This document shows, piece after piece, positions 60,744 to 64,000 of a stretch of DNA of 64,000 nt. The notes beneath the pieces are model-generated. The model did no database searches, was not told the origin of the DNA, and was given only the letters and a program-made list of their open reading frames with translations. Position numbers and translations under genes: made by a program. This DNA is from Sipunculus nudus (lineage: Eukaryota > Annelida > Sipuncula > Golfingiida > Sipunculidae): assembly GCA_026874595.1 (NCBI GenBank), contig CM049319.1, forward strand, positions 15,403,601-15,467,600, written 5' to 3'. The first letter of the stretch is position 1, and each line of letters opens with the position of its first letter.

Positions 60744-60744
<1 letters not shown>
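60451..60744. other. CpG-rich patch with repeated TTTCGCAAAC words
   Basis: CTCGCAAG, TTTCGCAAAC (twice), ATCGCAGAG, TTTGCGAATTTC and CTCTCGCAGCGG occur within about 150 bp, with GATCAAAA words between them. The CpG content is unusual for this window. Both strands have short open frames, but neither is convincing. Confidence 0.5.

Positions 60745-60785
<41 letters not shown>
60745..60785. repeat. (GT)n/(TA)n microsatellite
   Basis: A short GT run passes into a TA dinucleotide run immediately before the tandem duplication that starts at 60784. Confidence 0.9.
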
Positions 60786-60787
<2 letters not shown>

Positions 60788-61170
60788 CTTAATATGCATA
60801 TATATGTATGTATGTATATTTATATATCAATAATGTTAAATATAATTATTCTATATTGTTATGAAATAAATATTCCTTCTCTTACAAAATCGGCATACTT
60901 TGTGCATATACAATTTTAAATATCTAAATAGAGAATCTTAAAATACATAGTAAGGAATACATATTTTAAGAAAAATATTTAATTCTTAGTGCTTAGAAAT
61001 ATATTTGTGTAATTGTAAGTGAAAATTAATTAATCTGAAGTCTCAGAACTAAGTTTCCAATTCAATGACATCAATTGATGTATAGAATGTATATAATATT
61101 TATATCATACATAAATTAAATATCATATATATATTATTATATTATATATAAACAGTATTCCATGAACTGA
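60784..61170. repeat. Tandem duplication, copy 1 (uninterrupted, 387 bp)
   Basis: Starts ATTCCTTAATATGCATATAT and ends CAGTATTCCATGAACTGA. It is nearly identical to copy 2 (61171-63020) once the inserted element is removed. It contains the empty insertion site AATTATTCTATATTG (about 60845-60860). Confidence 0.9.
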
Positions 61171-63020
61171 ATTCCTTAATATGCATATATATATGTATGT
61201 ATGTATATTTATATATCAATAATGTTAAATATAATTATTGTATCCGCCAAAACAGAGTTTTGTGGATACTATGTTTTCAGCTGCACACCGCCGCCGCGTA
61301 GGTTTCCGGAGAACTCCTCCGTAACCGCTGGGCAGAATTTTACGAAACCCAGGATTATGTTCGGGTCACATGTGAACTGCTGCGCCCCAATTTTGTTTTG
61401 ACCTCTGACCTTTCCTCTGCTCTCTGCGACCGTTTGTGCGTCTGTTTCCACACATAAACCCACATATCTCGGGAACCGTTTGACTGATCCGGAAAAAAAA
61501 TTTGCACAAATGTAGCTCTGGATAGCTTTATAACAAACATAAAAAATGGTGGCGCCACCTGCAACCATTTTTGCACAGTGTCCATCTGTTCATCTGCCTT
61601 GGGATAAAATCACTCGTATCTCTGCATTGGTTGGACTTATCCACCTGAAATTTTGCGTGTGTATACATCCTGGACAGCTTTTCTGATTTTGTGACAGGTG
61701 GCGCCACCTACATTCACGTTTACGCTGCAGACATCCATGCTCATATCTCGGGAACCATTTGACCGATCAGGAAAATTTTTTTGCACAAATGTAGCCCTTG
61801 AAGAGCTTTATAACATACACAAAAAATGGTGGCGCCACCTGCAACCATGTTTGCACAGTGTCCATCTGTTTGTCTGCCTTGGGTTAAAATCACTCATATC
61901 TCTGCAGTGACTTGACTAATTCACCTGAAATTCGGCATGCGTATACATCCTGGATAGTTTTTCTGATTTTATGACAGGTGGCGCCACCTACATTCATGTT
62001 TACGCTGCAGACATCCAAGCTCATATCTCTGGAACCGTTTGACCAATCAGGAAAATTTTTTTGCACAAATGTAGCCCTTGGAGAGCTTTATAACATACGC
62101 AAAACTGGTGGCGCCACCTGCAGCCATTTTTGCACAGCTCCTGTCTGTTTGTCTGCCATGGGATAAAATCACTCATATCTCGGCAGTGGTTTGACATATC
62201 TGGCTAAAATTTTGCAGGTTTATACATCCCCGACAGCTCTCTTGATTTTATGACAGGTGGAGCCACCTGCATTCTAGTTTATGCAGCAGACATCCAAGCT
62301 CATATCTTGGGAACCGTTTGACCGATTGGGCAAAAGTTTTGCATGTGTATAGTTCTCACATAGCTCTTTATCATACGCAAAACTGGTGCCGTCACCTGCA
62401 ACCATTTTTGCTCAGCGTCCATCTGATTGTCTGCCACGGGCTAAAATCACTCATATACATGTAGTGGTTTGACTTATCTGCCTTAAATTTTGCATATGTA
62501 TACAACTGGGACGGCTTTCTGGATTTTGTGGTAGGGGGGGCAGCCTTCATACACAATTTGGCTGCAGACATCCATGCTTATATGCAACACTTCACTCTAT
62601 TTCCCCTTGCCACTTAATCCATGCCTCACTTCACCCGTTCCACTCTGATTTAGGCGGATACACGTAGTCGCTTGTCGACTACCCGTATTCTAGTTCTATA
62701 TTGTTATGAAATAAATATTCCTTCTCTTACAAAATCGGCATACTTTGTGCATATACAATTTTAAATATCTAAATAGAGAATCTTAAAATACATAGTAAGT
62801 AAGGAATACATATTTTAAGAAAAATATTTAATTCTTAGTGCTTAGAAATATATTTGTGTAATTGTAAATGAAAATTAATTAATCTGAAGTCTCAGAACTG
62901 AGTTTCCAATTCAATGACATCAATTGATGTATAGAACGTATAAAATAATATATATCATACATAAATTAAATATCATATATATATTATTATATTATATATA
63001 AACAGTATTCCATGAACTGA
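61171..63020. repeat. Tandem duplication, copy 2 (interrupted by a family C element)
   Basis: 61171-61239 and 62696-63020 together reproduce copy 1 with only a few substitutions and small indels (an extra GTAA near 62799, and AT-repeat length changes). The element at 61240-62693 splits it. The low divergence shows that the duplication is recent. Confidence 0.9.
61240..62693 (+). mobile_element. Family C Helentron-like non-autonomous element, copy C2
   Basis: Starts GTATCCGCCAAAAC in a palindrome (61240-61269). It ends GGCGGATACAC, the hairpin GTAGTCGCTTGTCGACTAC (7-bp perfect stem), then CCGTATTCTAG (CTAG at 62690-62693). A 3' hairpin followed by CTRR is a hallmark of Helitron/Helentron elements. 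The inverted GTATCCGCC/GGCGGATAC pair corresponds to their subterminal inverted repeats. Six to seven modules of about 145 bp carry GGTGGCGCCACC (about 61548, 61698, 61830, 61979, 62107) and CATATCTCGGGAACCGTTTG. The flanking duplicate gives the empty site: insertion is at TT. No coding capacity. Confidence 0.85.
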
Positions 63021-63667
63021 ATTAGCTGATTAAAAGATTATCTCTTGTGCTTGCATCGGTGCTATCAGTTCTGTTTGTGTTTCTCTGCATGATTGGTTCA
63101 CACTTGTGTCAAATCAGAAAATTACTTAGCTTGCTAAATTATCAAATTTATATTACATGAATCTATACCACTTCAGATAAATGCGAATTATGAACGTTAA
63201 TTCTTACATTTTATTTTTTATGAATAAGATTTTTGCAATATCTAAAACAATCATATAATATAAATACCTTGGAAATATTTTGAACATATATTTCTCTATT
63301 TTCACTGCAATTATATATAAAATTTTACCGAAATCTCAACAACCAGTCCAGAACATATGTATATGTGATAATGTATAATATTATAACAATAACAAGTGCA
63401 CGATCAAACAAAATACTGAAGCATGTGCGCATATAAATTGTGTCAATTTAGAATAATGCATTATACAAGTATCATACAGAGTAAATACCACATATATAGC
63501 GTATTTCTCTCAATGAGTCATGATGATTATAACAGTTATTAAAGTGTAAATATACAAGTTTAACTATATTTTGAAAAAAATTGTGATGTGTACAAATAAC
63601 ATCAGCGATTAGTTCTAAAGTCTCAACTTAGCGACAGGTATGATTTCTGGATTTTCTATCCCGTGTG
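63021..63667. other. AT-rich non-coding sequence
   Basis: No gene or recognised repeat. Confidence 0.4.
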
Positions 63668-63775
63668 CCTTTGAAACCTGAAATCTTGTCTGAAATAATT
63701 CTACCGGTATATCATTTTTGTTACCTTAATCTTCTTTCAATAAACAGCACAGCCACAAGCCATGGGCCTTAAACA
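63668..63775 (+). mobile_element. SINE family F remnant (3' half)
   Basis: 'tgaaacctgaaatc' and, about 65 bp later, 'cttctttcaataaacagcacagccacaagccatgggcc' match the central and 3' segments of family F in order. There is no tRNA-like head. Confidence 0.45.
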
Positions 63776-64000
63776 TTATTTATTGATTTATCAACTGCTG
63801 CCTGCACATTTCAGCCAAGAGATCCTCAACATCAAGAATTCATTTTTTTTCACACTCCACATCCTCTAGGAGCAACTTTATCTTTTTTGATTTAGGCCAT
63901 ACACACAAAATATAATATCCTACAGACTCTGAGACAAAAAATATGGGGTGAACAGGCAAATTTTTTTCCTTTTCTTTGCAAAATATGTGAAATTCTGCCC
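63776..64000. other. AT-rich non-coding sequence at the window edge
   Basis: Nothing recognised. Confidence 0.4.

Overview
This window looks like non-genic (intronic and intergenic) DNA from an AT-rich animal genome. A mollusc, most likely a bivalve, is my best guess. The guess rests on the repeat content: mobile elements with internal tandem modules and a GACGGACGG-type microsatellite next to one end, built like the 'pearl' elements described in oysters and clams and now grouped with Helentron-associated non-autonomous elements (HINEs). No bacterial-style gene, rRNA, functional tRNA gene or CRISPR array is visible. Nearly all open reading frames are short chance frames inside repeats.

Only one stretch looks like conserved protein-coding sequence: a minus-strand exon at 1958-2118, with good splice signals, encoding an adenylate-kinase-like P-loop segment (GPGSKKGR). 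If the gene extends upstream on the minus strand, much of the window could be one of its introns. A weaker candidate first exon on the same strand (18169-18207, MSDFKVKLKWPVE followed by a strong GTAAGC donor) lies inside a transposon-like element and is not demonstrably linked to it.

Layout. 0.5-3.4 kb: two copies of a tandem-module family (E) around the exon. 3.5-6.1 and 11.5-14.6 kb: two long copies of a pearl-like family (B). 14.8-20.2 kb: a nested composite in which a family A element is interrupted by a family C-like element and by a 2.2-kb element with terminal inverted repeats and a TA duplication. 21.3-23.4 kb: microsatellites, a SINE and a decayed MITE-like repeat. 26.1-31.0 kb: two fused family A elements and a third B copy with long G tracts. 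32.4 kb: a CpG-rich 32-bp tandem repeat. 35.2-36.0 kb: a family D element. 39.8-47.9 kb: SINEs, a 43-bp minisatellite split by a foldback element, and a family C element. 53.8-56.3 kb: a fourth B copy and two head-to-head SINEs. 58.5-63.0 kb: an inverted-repeat element, a SINE with a perfect 13-bp target duplication, and a 390-bp tandem duplication in which one copy is intact and the other is interrupted by a second, oppositely oriented family C element. That last arrangement is a natural empty-site/filled-site pair.

The most interesting result is the shared design of these families. Families C and D are bounded by CTAG next to a hairpin at one end and a GTATCC...GGATAC palindrome at the other, and they sit at TT/AA sites with no visible longer duplication. 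Families A, C and D, although diverged, all carry one copy per module of the 12-bp palindrome GGTGGCGCCACC or a close variant. Families C and E both carry TGACCTCTGACCT, a perfect DR1-type nuclear-receptor motif. No transposase, Rep/helicase or reverse transcriptase reading frame is visible, so all these elements appear to be non-autonomous.
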